This document shows, one piece after another, positions 1-8,315 of a stretch of 64,000 nt of DNA. The stretch is from positions 1 through 64,000 of the forward strand of contig CAZCSL010000004.1 of assembly GCA_964501415.1 (NCBI GenBank). The letters are read 5' to 3'. The stretch's first letter is position 1. The number at the start of each line of letters is the position of its first letter. The notes under the pieces were generated by a model that was not told where the DNA came from, ran no database searches, and saw nothing but the letters and a program-made list of their open reading frames with translations. A program made the position numbers and the translations under genes. This DNA is from B1SED10-225 sp964501415 (GTDB lineage: Bacteria; Bacillota_I; Bacilli_A; Izemoplasmatales; Izemoplasmataceae).

Positions 1-30
1 TTATCGCATCGTTACATAGTTGAAAAAGAA

Positions 31-57
31 AAACACAAGCCTCGCTTGTGTTTTTTT
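31..57. terminator. Bidirectional intrinsic terminator
   Basis: An 8-bp perfect hairpin (ACACAAGC / GCTTGTGT, 3-nt loop) is followed by seven T on the + strand and preceded by an A-rich tract, so it can also end transcripts on the - strand. It probably ends an unseen + strand gene left of the window and the - strand membrane-protein gene whose stop lies at 106. Confidence 0.75.
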
Positions 58-105
58 GTGACGTTTACAAGGTTCAATAACCACGCAATTCATCGTTCAC
101 ATGGC

Positions 106-480
106 TTAATTAGCTTTTGGTAAACTAAATATATCATTGGGGGCTATTAGTCGTTCAAGCACCAAACTTAAGCTAGCACTAAATATTATGCCGGTAATGA
201 TTGGTATTAAAAAGATAAAGGTTAAAACGGTTAAAACCCCACCATTTATTACCATTAATATACTTTGTAAAAGGTAAAATACCAAACCAGCAAGCATGAT
301 GATTGAAGGCATAAAACGAAGTAAGGAACGGTCAATTTTCCATCCCAACATAAAAAACATCCCGTGTATAAAAAGATAGCTGGCGAATAACACGACAAAT
401 ACGGATTCCCGTATCCAAACGAACGTTGAAAGTAAAAGCAAACTCGAAATGATCAAAAACAAAATATCCATTTTGCGCAT
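106..480 (-). CDS. Small four-helix membrane protein, unknown function
   Basis: The product is a 124-residue, very hydrophobic protein with about four predicted transmembrane segments (roughly residues 5-21, 25-45, 56-78 and 82-108) and a short polar C-terminus. No catalytic or ligand motif is visible and I do not recognise a family. The start at 480 is supported by an AGAAAGGA ribosome-binding site eight bases upstream. The gene is monocistronic, divergent from the lipoprotein gene at 707, and ends before a bidirectional hairpin. It is probably a real gene because of the clean start signal and the consistent membrane topology. Confidence 0.6.
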   Translation of the reverse strand: MRKMDILFLIISSLLLLSTFVWIRESVFVVLFASYLFIHGMFFMLGWKIDRSLLRFMPSIIMLAGLVFYLLQSILMVINGGVLTVLTFIFLIPIITGIIFSASLSLVLERLIAPNDIFSLPKAN

Positions 481-706
481 AGAGTAGTCCTTTCTTGTTT
501 CTAATTTTGTCTATACAGCTAGTTTGTAACAATAAGTACCTTATGGCAACCTTAGATACACGACATACAATAATTGAAATATTGAATACAAAACAATTAG
601 ATTCAAAATAACGTATGTTCATTGGTTTGAAGATAACTAGATGGATTAAAAATTCAAGTTTCTTGATATAATATATACATAAAGCGTTATAGAAGGTAGG
701 TTTAAG

Positions 707-1171
707 ATGAAAATATTTGTTTTGTCCCTTTTAATCGTTACTGGTTTTTTGACCGCTTGTGATAACGGTGATGACAAAAAGCTTGAAAATGGCTCAAACG
801 ATAAAGCCGTTGATGAGGTAGAAGAAATAGTTAGTCATTTTGATTTATTAGCTACTTTTGAAAATGCTGAAATCATTCATCCAAACCAATATGAAAATCC
901 TCATGAAAGAGTATCAAGTTACGCGTATTTTGCCACAGCAGAGGCAGAAGATATTGTTGCATTCTATTATGATATTGTCGATAATAGCGCGTGGGAATTA
1001 ACCAATCATGGAACCCTATATAACAACCATACAGTCTGGTTGGAACAGGTTAACTTTTTGGTGATTTTGCGTATCAGGGAAATGAGCCCAGAACCCCCGG
1101 ATACCTATAACCACTCAGTAGAAATTGAAATTCGAGAACAACTAATACCACCTGAGCAAGATGATTCCTAG
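707..1171 (+). CDS. Small lipoprotein with an FY-x(n)-W module
   Basis: A signal peptide of about 17 residues ends in the lipobox LTAC (Cys18), so the product is predicted to be a lipid-anchored surface protein of 154 residues. After an acidic, Asn/Asp-rich linker to about residue 45 comes one alpha/beta module with the pattern AxAEDIVAFYYDIVDNSAW. Similar spacing (a helix ending in FY or YF, then Gly/Ala-Trp, then beta strands) occurs in the two lipoproteins at 46192 and 46941. An AGAAGG site precedes the ATG and a TATAAT box lies at 667-672. A 9-bp terminator follows directly, so it is a single-gene unit. Function is unknown. Confidence 0.7.
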   Translation: MKIFVLSLLIVTGFLTACDNGDDKKLENGSNDKAVDEVEEIVSHFDLLATFENAEIIHPNQYENPHERVSSYAYFATAEAEDIVAFYYDIVDNSAWELTNHGTLYNNHTVWLEQVNFLVILRIREMSPEPPDTYNHSVEIEIREQLIPPEQDDS

Positions 1172-1189
1172 ATAATGAATTAACTAAAC

Positions 1190-1216
1190 AAAAGGCGCTT
1201 TAAAAGGCGCCTTTTA
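1190..1216. terminator. Bidirectional intrinsic terminator
   Basis: A 9-bp hairpin AAAAGGCGC / GCGCCTTTT lies between the convergent lipoprotein gene and the - strand zinc permease gene, with T or A runs on both sides. It can serve both. Confidence 0.8.
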
Positions 1217-1242
1217 TAGTGGTCTTGAGCTAGTGATTATCT

Positions 1243-2073
1243 TTAATGTTGAACCTTAAAAAGGGTTCGCATTATATATATTACAAAGAAGATAAAGCTA
1301 TTTAGTAATACAATGGTGGACCCAGAAGGATAATCTAGTAAAAAGGACAAGATTAAGCCTCCTATTACCGTACTGATAGAGACGATTATAGCTAGTATTA
1401 CCGTATGTTTAAAGCCTCGATTAAACTGCAAGGCGATAACTGCAGGAAAGATAATCAAAGCACTGATTAGTAAGGTGCCAATCGCACGGATACCTATTAC
1501 TATGGTAATACCGGTTAGTATAGCTAGTAATGTATTCAACCTTTTTACTTTAATATCTGTAATACGAGCAAAACTTTCATCGAAAGTTACAGAAAATAGT
1601 TGGTTAAAATACAGCATAACAAAGCCTAATACCAAGACGGAAAACCCAATAGCAAAGTAAACATCTATTTGTCGGATCGTTAAGATAGAACCAAAAAGGT
1701 AACTATACAAATCGACATTGAAGCCTCCCCCGGTACTTACTAACGTAGTACCGAGTGCCATCGCAAAGGCGGCCATCAAACCAATAGCTGCATCCCCATG
1801 GAGTTTAGCGGTATCATTTAATCTTAAAACAAAAATACTAGCACCTACCACGATTGGCAGGCTAAAAAACAAAGGGGTTTGATTAAATACTAGCCCAATC
1901 GCAATGGCCGCAAAAGCGACATGAGAAAGTCCATGGCCAATCATTGCATATTTTTTGAGCACTAAAAATGATCCAATAGTAGCGCTGCTAATCGCAACAG
2001 AAACACCAACGATCAGTGCTCGCCACATAAATCCGTATTGAAAGCCTCTTATGAGTTGTTCTAGTATCGTCAT
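1243..2073 (-). CDS. znuB: Metal (Zn/Mn-type) ABC transporter permease
   Basis: This is the membrane subunit of an ABC-3 family metal importer (276 residues, the usual length) with about eight hydrophobic segments. The early segment with KKYAMIGHGLSHVAFAAIAIG matches the conserved region of ZnuB/AdcB/MntB permeases, and the family's GIRAIGTLLISALIIFPA segment lies near residue 195. Its ATG overlaps the ATPase stop by four bases (ATGA), so the two are translationally coupled. With the adjacent ATPase and ZnuA-like binding protein it completes a three-component importer. Zinc is inferred from the His-rich partner proteins; manganese cannot be excluded from this subunit alone. Confidence 0.9.
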   Translation of the reverse strand: MTILEQLIRGFQYGFMWRALIVGVSVAISSATIGSFLVLKKYAMIGHGLSHVAFAAIAIGLVFNQTPLFFSLPIVVGASIFVLRLNDTAKLHGDAAIGLMAAFAMALGTTLVSTGGGFNVDLYSYLFGSILTIRQIDVYFAIGFSVLVLGFVMLYFNQLFSVTFDESFARITDIKVKRLNTLLAILTGITIVIGIRAIGTLLISALIIFPAVIALQFNRGFKHTVILAIIVSISTVIGGLILSFLLDYPSGSTIVLLNSFIFFVIYIMRTLFKVQH

Positions 2074-2810
2074 TTGGCCTCACCTTCTTTGATAAATCGC
2101 GTCTCGTGTGTATGAATATAAGGTGAGAAAGGCTGGGTTTCGCAAAATTTATCAAATGACCCATCAAAAAGCAAATGCTTCTCAAGATATAAGACACGCG
2201 CAGCGTAGCCTTCTACGCCTGCCACATCATGTGTAATCATTAAAATCGTCAGTTTTTTTTCTTGATTTAATTGTTTGATGACATCCATGAATTTGCCGCG
2301 TGATGCTTGGTCTAAAGCACTAGTTGGCTCATCAAGAATCAATACATCAGGGGACATAACCATACTACGTGCCAATAAAGCACGTTGTTGTTGTCCTCCA
2401 CTTAAGGAGCCAATTCTTTTATTAGCAAGTTTTTCAATGTCGAATAATGCCAAGGTTTCATTGATGATCTTTTTGTCGCTTTTTTGAAGCCACTTAGGAA
2501 AGGGTTTATCTTTAAGTAAGCCAGCTGAGACAACTTCAAAAACCGTTGCTGGGAAGTGACGGTTTTCCAGTCCAGCATGTTGAGGCAGATAACCAATTTT
2601 GGTTTCATGATGCCAAACGATGCGTCCTTTATTAAGTTTTAATAGCTTTAGTATGCTTTTTGCAAGCGTTGTTTTACCAGAACCATTCACCCCAACCACC
2701 GCAATAAAGTCACCGCGTTTGACATCAAAGTGCACATGTTCAAGTGCGGTGAGTTTATCATATTTTACGGTGATATCATCTACAGTAAATAAAGTATCAT
2801 GGGCCATCAT
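2070..2810 (-). CDS. znuC: Metal ABC transporter ATP-binding protein
   Basis: This is the cytoplasmic ATPase of the importer (246 residues). It has Walker A GVNGSGKTT near residue 40, the signature LSGGQQQR near 140, Walker B VLILDEPTSALD near 160 and the switch His in MITHD near 194. The gene starts inside the 3' end of the znuA-like gene (its stop is at 2797) and overlaps the permease gene by four bases, giving the order znuA-znuC-znuB in one transcript. Of the two adjacent ATG codons the second may be used. The C-terminal tail (about residues 215-246) includes a His pair. Confidence 0.93.
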   Translation of the reverse strand: MMAHDTLFTVDDITVKYDKLTALEHVHFDVKRGDFIAVVGVNGSGKTTLAKSILKLLKLNKGRIVWHHETKIGYLPQHAGLENRHFPATVFEVVSAGLLKDKPFPKWLQKSDKKIINETLALFDIEKLANKRIGSLSGGQQQRALLARSMVMSPDVLILDEPTSALDQASRGKFMDVIKQLNQEKKLTILMITHDVAGVEGYAARVLYLEKHLLFDGSFDKFCETQPFSPYIHTHETRFIKEGEAK

Positions 2811-4128
2811 AGTTCAGTCCAATCTTTAATTTTTCTAAGTTATGATAAAGTACATCAATAAAACTGAAGCCTTCTTCAAGCTTATCTAAAGGCATATTTT
2901 CCCCTGCATAAAGCATTAATATCGTGGCTTGTGTTTCGCTTTCGATGGCTTCAGCTACTTTTGGGTCGATCAATACTTCGCTAAATAAATGGTTGATGTT
3001 TTTTTCTTGCATTAAATCAATCATATCGGCCAAAGCCTGTGGTGTTGGTTCAGCATCCGCAGAAAATCCTCGATAAGGATTAACATAGGATAGATTGTAA
3101 CGGTTTGTTAAATACCCAAATGCATTATGGCCTCCATGCATCATAACATCAAGTTCGCTATATTCCACAAGCTGTTTGTAAGCTTCGTGGACGGCTTCTA
3201 GTTCATCGATATAGTTATTCGCATTTTCAGTGAAGTAAGATTCATGTTCAGGCAAAAGATCAATAAACATATCGCGTATGTCTTCAACCATTTGAATGGC
3301 GTTTAAGGGATCCATCCAAATATGTGGATCAAGTAAACCAGCGGGCTCATCGCTTTCTCCAACTTGAATATTAATAGGTGGGGTGGTATATCTAATTTTC
3401 TCATCATGTATCCAGTGGAACTCAAGTTGTGTGATGCCGGTACTTTTAGCTATTATGGATACATGGTCCCCATGATTTTCAACAGAAACGATGTCTTCAG
3501 GCATGTTTTCACGAATAGAGACACCCAAGGTATCGTTTGCATCTGTGGCATCTAGTGGTCTTTCTTGACCATCTGAAGAGACAATCTCAGCAGATAAGTT
3601 TAAAACATCTGAAACCGGTATGGTGGGCAAGCTGCCATGCCAGTGGTCAATGTGCACATAAGCTAATACTTCGTTTAAATCATCATAAGATAATATTTCA
3701 AATACGCCAATTTCGTCCTCTGTTTCTTCGGCATAATCGGGCACTTCACCATTCGTTGGTGCTTGGCGCGTCGTTTGTGCACTGATCAATTCAATATTTT
3801 GACTAAGGTCAAGCAGTTTCAGTCCGGAGCCATTATTTTGCTGGATAAGTCTTGGTACCCAAGGCTCCATCATATCACCGGTGTAAATCAATAAATCGGC
3901 ATCGATAATTTCCATAACCTTTCTAGGGGTTGGTTCGTAACTGTGGGCATCAACCCCAGGTGGTAAAAGGAACTCAACATCAACGTATTCCCCACCTATT
4001 TGTTGGGCCATATCATATTGTGGAAACAAAGAAGCCATGACTAATGGTTTTTCTCTTTCATCAAAAACGCCGCAAGCACTAAGTGTAAATAGAGCCAATA
4101 AGAGCATTATTAGTGTTAATTTTTTCAT
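2797..4128 (-). CDS. znuA: ZnuA-like metal-binding lipoprotein with an inserted His-triad domain
   Basis: The solute-binding lipoprotein of the ABC importer (443 residues against about 300 for the family). The lipobox LSAC gives Cys19. Cluster A-I binding-protein motifs are present: DAHSYEPTP (His62), LDPHIWMDP (His269) and HGGHNAFGYL in the C-lobe, the usual zinc ligands. Where ZnuA proteins normally carry a flexible His-rich loop, residues about 140-258 form a complete extra domain. It has HIDHWH (159-164, an HxxHxH triad), NHGDHVS (218-224), FHWIHDEKIRYTTPP and a beta-rich pattern. The same domain occurs three times in the lipoprotein encoded just upstream (4217-5422). The start follows a GAGGAG site. 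The insert is seen directly; its role as a zinc-collecting module is inference. Confidence 0.92.
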   Translation of the reverse strand: MKKLTLIMLLLALFTLSACGVFDEREKPLVMASLFPQYDMAQQIGGEYVDVEFLLPPGVDAHSYEPTPRKVMEIIDADLLIYTGDMMEPWVPRLIQQNNGSGLKLLDLSQNIELISAQTTRQAPTNGEVPDYAEETEDEIGVFEILSYDDLNEVLAYVHIDHWHGSLPTIPVSDVLNLSAEIVSSDGQERPLDATDANDTLGVSIRENMPEDIVSVENHGDHVSIIAKSTGITQLEFHWIHDEKIRYTTPPINIQVGESDEPAGLLDPHIWMDPLNAIQMVEDIRDMFIDLLPEHESYFTENANNYIDELEAVHEAYKQLVEYSELDVMMHGGHNAFGYLTNRYNLSYVNPYRGFSADAEPTPQALADMIDLMQEKNINHLFSEVLIDPKVAEAIESETQATILMLYAGENMPLDKLEEGFSFIDVLYHNLEKLKIGLNYDGP

Positions 4129-4155
4129 ACATATCTCCTCATTACTTAAACGTCA

Positions 4156-4198
4156 TTTTATACCGCGAAAACCCGCAACAACGGCGGGCTTTTCACGG
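4156..4198 (-). terminator. Intergenic hairpin between the repeat lipoprotein and znuA genes
   Basis: On the - strand a GC-rich stem (GAAAAGCCCGC with GCGGGTTTTC, one bulge) lies in the 88-bp gap. It has only a short T run, so it may be a partial terminator or mRNA-stability element that sets different levels of the upstream lipoprotein and downstream importer. Confidence 0.4.
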
Positions 4199-4216
4199 TT
4201 CTAAGCTGTCTTCTTT

Positions 4217-5422
4217 TTAATCGGTGACAATGACATCAATCGGCGGGGTTGTATATCGGATTTCTTCGTGATGGGTCCAATGGAAAACAACTTGTGTTAT
4301 ACCAGGATTTTCTGCAATGATATGAACGTGATCACCATGAAGTGCGAAACTAACGATATCTTCGGGTGCCCCTTCATATAAAGAGACTTCAAGACCGTTG
4401 TGTTCGCCATCAGAATCAAGTTCGCGCTCACGTCCGTCTTCAGAAACAATATAAGCGCCTAATGATAATGATTCACCCTCATGAATTTCAGGTAAAGAGC
4501 CATGCCAATGATCCCCATGAACATAAGCAACTTTATTTTCATCATCCCGTCTGTTTAGAATTTCAAACGTATCGATTTCTTCATCATCATGATCGTGATC
4601 ATGGCCTTCCACAACGACTACGTTAATGGGCGGGGTTGTATATCGGATTTCTTCGTGATGGGTCCAATGGAAAACAACTTGTGTTATACCAGGATTTTCT
4701 GCAATGATATGAACGTGATCACCATGAAGTGCGAAACTAACGATATCTTCGGGTGCCCCTTCATATAAAGAGACTTCAAGACCGTTGTGTTCGCCATCAG
4801 AATCAAGTTCGCGCTCACGTCCGTCTTCAGAAACAATATAAGCGCCTAATGATAATGATTCACCCTCATGAATTTCAGGTAAAGAGCCATGCCAATGATC
4901 CCCATGAACATAAGCAACTTTATTTTCATCATCCCGTCTGTTTAGAATTTCAAACGTATCGATTTCTTCATCATCATGATCGTGTCCTTCCTCAACGACC
5001 ACGTCAATAGGTGGGGTTGTATAGTGAACCTCCCCATCTATGGTCCAGTTAAATACAATCTTTGTGGTTCCTGCAGAAGTCCCAATCACATGTACATGAT
5101 CCCCATGGTTATCAAGTTCTACCACACCATTTGAGTCTTCATCATACAAAGAAACCGTAAGACCGTTTTGAGAACCATCAGAATCTAATTCTATCGTTTC
5201 ACCATTATTGTTAACGATATAGGCGCCAAGCGACAAAGATTCTCCTTCATGTACTTTAGGTAGTGACCCTCTCCACTGATCTTCACTAACGTAAGATACA
5301 AGATTTTGATCATCTCGTCGATTCAACAATTCAAACGTATTAATTTCCGTGCCCGCATCACACGCGCTTATTAATAAGGCGATGACAAGTACTGATACTG
5401 CCAAAAATATTTTTTTCATCAT
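4217..5422 (-). CDS. Lipoprotein with three tandem His-triad Ig-like domains
   Basis: The signal peptide and lipobox LISAC (Cys21) predict a surface-anchored protein of 401 residues. It is almost entirely three copies of one domain of about 120 residues (about 27-144, 152-273, 281-401), separated by EGHDHD-type His/Asp linkers. Repeats 2 and 3 are essentially identical and carry HGDHWH and HGDHVH, both HxxHxH triads, plus FHWTHHEE. Repeat 1 is divergent, has SEDQWR instead of the first triad but keeps HGDHVH. The HxxHxH signature resembles pneumococcal Pht histidine-triad proteins that hand zinc to AdcA-type proteins; homology is not claimed. The same domain sits inside the neighbouring ZnuA. 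A good promoter with a palindrome lies upstream. The second of two adjacent ATG codons (5419) is better spaced from GGAGG. Zinc scavenging or storage is a strong inference from context. Confidence 0.88.
   Translation of the reverse strand: MMKKIFLAVSVLVIALLISACDAGTEINTFELLNRRDDQNLVSYVSEDQWRGSLPKVHEGESLSLGAYIVNNNGETIELDSDGSQNGLTVSLYDEDSNGVVELDNHGDHVHVIGTSAGTTKIVFNWTIDGEVHYTTPPIDVVVEEGHDHDDEEIDTFEILNRRDDENKVAYVHGDHWHGSLPEIHEGESLSLGAYIVSEDGRERELDSDGEHNGLEVSLYEGAPEDIVSFALHGDHVHIIAENPGITQVVFHWTHHEEIRYTTPPINVVVVEGHDHDHDDEEIDTFEILNRRDDENKVAYVHGDHWHGSLPEIHEGESLSLGAYIVSEDGRERELDSDGEHNGLEVSLYEGAPEDIVSFALHGDHVHIIAENPGITQVVFHWTHHEEIRYTTPPIDVIVTD
4243..4587 (-). repeat. Tandem repeat unit A (encodes His-triad domain 3)
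   Basis: About 345 bases are, by eye, identical to the unit starting 387 bases further on (129 codons later). Synonymous positions match too, so the duplication is recent or kept uniform by recombination. Confidence 0.9.
4630..4974 (-). repeat. Tandem repeat unit B (encodes His-triad domain 2)
   Basis: The second copy of the near-perfect direct repeat. The copies diverge only in the EGHDHDHDD-type linker, where one copy has an extra HD pair. The arrangement should allow slippage or recombination to change domain number. Confidence 0.9.
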
Positions 5423-5437
5423 TCATCCTCCGTTTTT

Positions 5438-5497
5438 TTGCCTATATAATAACAGCCCCTTTAATCAAACGCAAACGATTTGCATTTAAGTGCAAAC
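5438..5497 (-). promoter_or_regulatory. Promoter and candidate operator of the His-triad/zinc operon
   Basis: Read on the - strand, TTGCGT and TATTAT are separated by 17 bases and lie just upstream of the lipoprotein ribosome-binding site. Directly upstream of the -35 is a perfect 6-6-6 palindrome, TTTGCACTTAAATGCAAA (5479-5496), followed by another TTTGCG half-site. The position suits a metal-responsive repressor such as Zur or AdcR, but the sequence is not the textbook site of either. Confidence 0.5.
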
Positions 5498-5532
5498 AAA
5501 CTCATTTACCTACAATAGTATTTGATGATTAC

Positions 5533-5564
5533 AAAAAACCTCCCATAATTCTAAAGGAGGTTTA
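5533..5564 (-). terminator. Terminator of the GH94/GH3 operon
   Basis: On the - strand AAACCTCC and GGGAGGTTTTTT form a hairpin with an 11-nt loop ending in six T, 45 bases beyond the GH94 stop. Confidence 0.75.
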
Positions 5565-5608
5565 AAAACGCCATACAAATCGTTAAATCAATGCTGTGTT
5601 TTGTTAAT

Positions 5609-8263
5609 CTAAGCTTTTTTATTTAACGTGATTACCACACGGTTTCCCTCAATCTTATGCTTTAATTTAGCACCAAAAGGGGTTTTATTAAATGATACTA
5701 CTTTTTCATCAACTAAGATTTCTCCAATTTCATATTCACCGTATTCTAGACGTAAAGGATTTTGATAAACGACCTCTACAAGCTTTTCACCGATGAGGGT
5801 TGATATCTTTATCTCATCGCTATTTTCAAACTGCTTTAACAATAATTTGGGTTCAAATATAGGTTGACCCAAATCGCTTTTGATGCCATAAACTTCTTGA
5901 ACCATCGTTAAGATCATCCAGCTTGCCGATCCGGTAAGGTAAGCATACATGCCTCTGCCCTTTGGGTCAAAGTATTCGGGCATACCAGGGTATATTTTGG
6001 CATGTTTTAAATCGATGCTTTGCTGGTAGATTGAATCAAGGACTTTAAAGCCGGCTTTAATGTATCCACGCTGATAAAGTGCGTAGGCATACATGATAGC
6101 CATATGGCTAAACATAGCGCCGTTTTCTTTATGTCCATAAGCAAAACCAAATAACCGGCCCATATTGGTTTTAACGGTTTTAAAATCGGTGTTGAGACGA
6201 TATCCCCCGACCGATTTTTTATAAAGGTATCGATCAGCACTTTGGATGATTTTTTCAATTTGTGCATCACTTGCTGCATGACTCATAATAGAAAAGACTT
6301 GACCAGTTAAAGTCATATGTTTTTGCTTTACATCATCTAAGGGCTTTGAATCGTTATCATAATAGCCATTAAACCAACCATCATCACCAGCTTCTAACCA
6401 TTCATTATGGCGAACATGATTTAACAAAGTCTTGCCTTTTTCTAAGAGTGTTTTTGCCAATGCTTTAGTATCATAGGTGATTATCTTACCGGAAATACCG
6501 GATTTGACATCATCAAAATAGCCTTTAAGTAAAGCTTTCTTTTTGTTGATATCATCGTTCATGGAAGTTAATAGCGGCTTGATTTCCGCAAATAAAGTGA
6601 TCGTTGAAATACCTTTTTGATGAAGTTTTTCTAGAAGGTCACTAAGCGTGATAAGATTTTGTGCATAAAACGAGGTAAAAGCAACGGATTCACCATTCTC
6701 TGAGGCCATATCTAGCCCATCGTTCCAATCGGCATCTTCAAGGCGGATATTGCCGTGTTTACCGACGTTATAATAAGGCACGATATTTTGAATCAACAGA
6801 TGTTCGAGTAAGGTCCCTTGATAGACGTCACTTTCATGGGTTTTTAACCAAGGTTCTTTGGTTGAAAAGGAAGGTTTCACTTGTTTTGTATAATGGGTGA
6901 ATTGATCTTGAAAGTACGGAACTTTTTCAAACAACAAATCAATATCGCCGTTTTGGTCTAAGTAAAGTTTGGTTGTGATGAGCGGCCAACCACCATGATC
7001 CATCCAAATACGGGGAATGTTGTTTCTATCGGCGATAAATTCACCGGGCTTATCCCCAACGATAGTTGCATTACTGCCATCAATGCGTACCCCTTTAAAA
7101 TTGTTGATTAGCATGTCTTTAACCCCAGATGGGTTCATCAGTATTAAGGCTAAAAGGTCTTGCCATATATCACGCCAACCCTTGCCTCCTCGTCCGTAAT
7201 CATGATGCGGCATAAATGAGTTACCATAAAGTCTTCTTAGCGTTGGTTGTAAAGACACCCATTTCAACCAACCGTTTAACGTTTTATTAGGGAAATGAAA
7301 CGTTAAAGAGGAAAGGGCTTTATGCCAATATTGTTCGGTTTCTTCTTTGAGCCGATCAAACGTTTTTTCATCGACAGAAGAAGCGGTTTCAAGCAAGTTT
7401 TCTTCATCTTTATCAATCATGAGACTCAATACTATTGTAAGCTCTTCTGAAGGGTTCAAGGTGACACTATCGAAAGCCATCCCTGCCATGGCTTCATAGC
7501 CTTGAGTTTCATCGCCAACTTGATAGGGTGAGGTTATATCTTCTTTTACGACTAAGGGATCTAAAAGATTGTGACCCTCACCAACAAAGTCTTCTAAAGT
7601 CGGATAATAGTGTTTCACCTTCGGTTGGTGTGAATGTTGTGCAAACACGCCGTAGTGATAATGATTTAGAATATGGCCCCGCTCATCAAAAGAAAAGGTG
7701 GGGTTATTAATGATACCGTTTTTTGCGATTTTCATGCGATTGAGCAATGCTGTAACATGACGGTGATCGCGAATGTTATCAGCACTACGGCCATAAATAG
7801 GGATTCCGACTACGCTTTTTAAATCTAGTGGGGTGTCTTTTGTGTTTTTTAGGGTGATTTTGTGTAACTCTTGATTGTGATTATCATGAGGTACGAAAGA
7901 TTCAATCGTGCACGTAAAGTCAAGGTTTTTACGCACAACGGTATGCACCAAAAAATCCCCATATAAATCAACTTTATCGGGGGTCAATATTTGTTTAGGG
8001 CTGTTGCCTGTAATACTCCAGGTATATTGATTATCGATACGAAAAAAGACATGTCTTTTAAATAAAGAATGTTCTAAATCTTCTATCGAGGTGGGTGGGA
8101 GTAAAAAATGATTTTGGTCTATTTTGGTATCCCCCCCTAAATTAGGCGAGATTGAGCTTTTCATCGCATTTTGGTTACATAAAGGAAAATAGGTATAATT
8201 CAACTTTTCGACGTTAGAAATGTGAAATCTACCATGTTCTTCGATGTGCATTTTACGTTTCAT
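5609..8263 (-). CDS. GH94-family disaccharide/oligosaccharide phosphorylase
   Basis: The 884-residue protein has the architecture of inverting phosphorylases: an N-terminal beta-sandwich, a helical linker and an (alpha/alpha)6 barrel. YGRGGKGWRDIWQDLLAL corresponds to the family motif near the substrate pocket, and DADWNDGLDM contains the general-acid Asp. There is no signal peptide, so it acts in the cytosol, splitting a beta-linked glucoside with phosphate to give sugar-1-phosphate. Which linkage (cellobiose, laminaribiose or other) cannot be read from sequence. I chose the ATG at 8263 because GAGGAGG lies eight bases upstream; an upstream in-frame ATG at 8308 has no such site. It is co-transcribed behind the GH3 gene. 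Confidence 0.85.
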   Translation of the reverse strand: MKRKMHIEEHGRFHISNVEKLNYTYFPLCNQNAMKSSISPNLGGDTKIDQNHFLLPPTSIEDLEHSLFKRHVFFRIDNQYTWSITGNSPKQILTPDKVDLYGDFLVHTVVRKNLDFTCTIESFVPHDNHNQELHKITLKNTKDTPLDLKSVVGIPIYGRSADNIRDHRHVTALLNRMKIAKNGIINNPTFSFDERGHILNHYHYGVFAQHSHQPKVKHYYPTLEDFVGEGHNLLDPLVVKEDITSPYQVGDETQGYEAMAGMAFDSVTLNPSEELTIVLSLMIDKDEENLLETASSVDEKTFDRLKEETEQYWHKALSSLTFHFPNKTLNGWLKWVSLQPTLRRLYGNSFMPHHDYGRGGKGWRDIWQDLLALILMNPSGVKDMLINNFKGVRIDGSNATIVGDKPGEFIADRNNIPRIWMDHGGWPLITTKLYLDQNGDIDLLFEKVPYFQDQFTHYTKQVKPSFSTKEPWLKTHESDVYQGTLLEHLLIQNIVPYYNVGKHGNIRLEDADWNDGLDMASENGESVAFTSFYAQNLITLSDLLEKLHQKGISTITLFAEIKPLLTSMNDDINKKKALLKGYFDDVKSGISGKIITYDTKALAKTLLEKGKTLLNHVRHNEWLEAGDDGWFNGYYDNDSKPLDDVKQKHMTLTGQVFSIMSHAASDAQIEKIIQSADRYLYKKSVGGYRLNTDFKTVKTNMGRLFGFAYGHKENGAMFSHMAIMYAYALYQRGYIKAGFKVLDSIYQQSIDLKHAKIYPGMPEYFDPKGRGMYAYLTGSASWMILTMVQEVYGIKSDLGQPIFEPKLLLKQFENSDEIKISTLIGEKLVEVVYQNPLRLEYGEYEIGEILVDEKVVSFNKTPFGAKLKHKIEGNRVVITLNKKA

Positions 8264-8315
8264 CTGAATCCTCCTCGTTTTACTACATGAATAAATCTCT
8301 GAGCGCATATCTCGT

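Noticed and set aside
1..19. The last codons of a + strand gene entering from the left
   Set aside because: Only a few codons would be inside the window and two frames close in this stretch, so no gene can be supported, although the terminator at 31-57 suggests one.
332..622. A - strand ORF overlapping the small membrane protein gene
   Set aside because: It has no ribosome-binding site, overlaps a better gene on the same strand and shows no protein-like features.
2275..2487. + strand ORF inside znuC
   Set aside because: It is an antisense shadow; the Walker and signature motifs prove the - strand frame.
4366..5010. Two + strand ORFs of about 86 codons across the repeats
   Set aside because: They are mirror shadows of the His-triad domain coding units, duplicated only because the DNA is duplicated.
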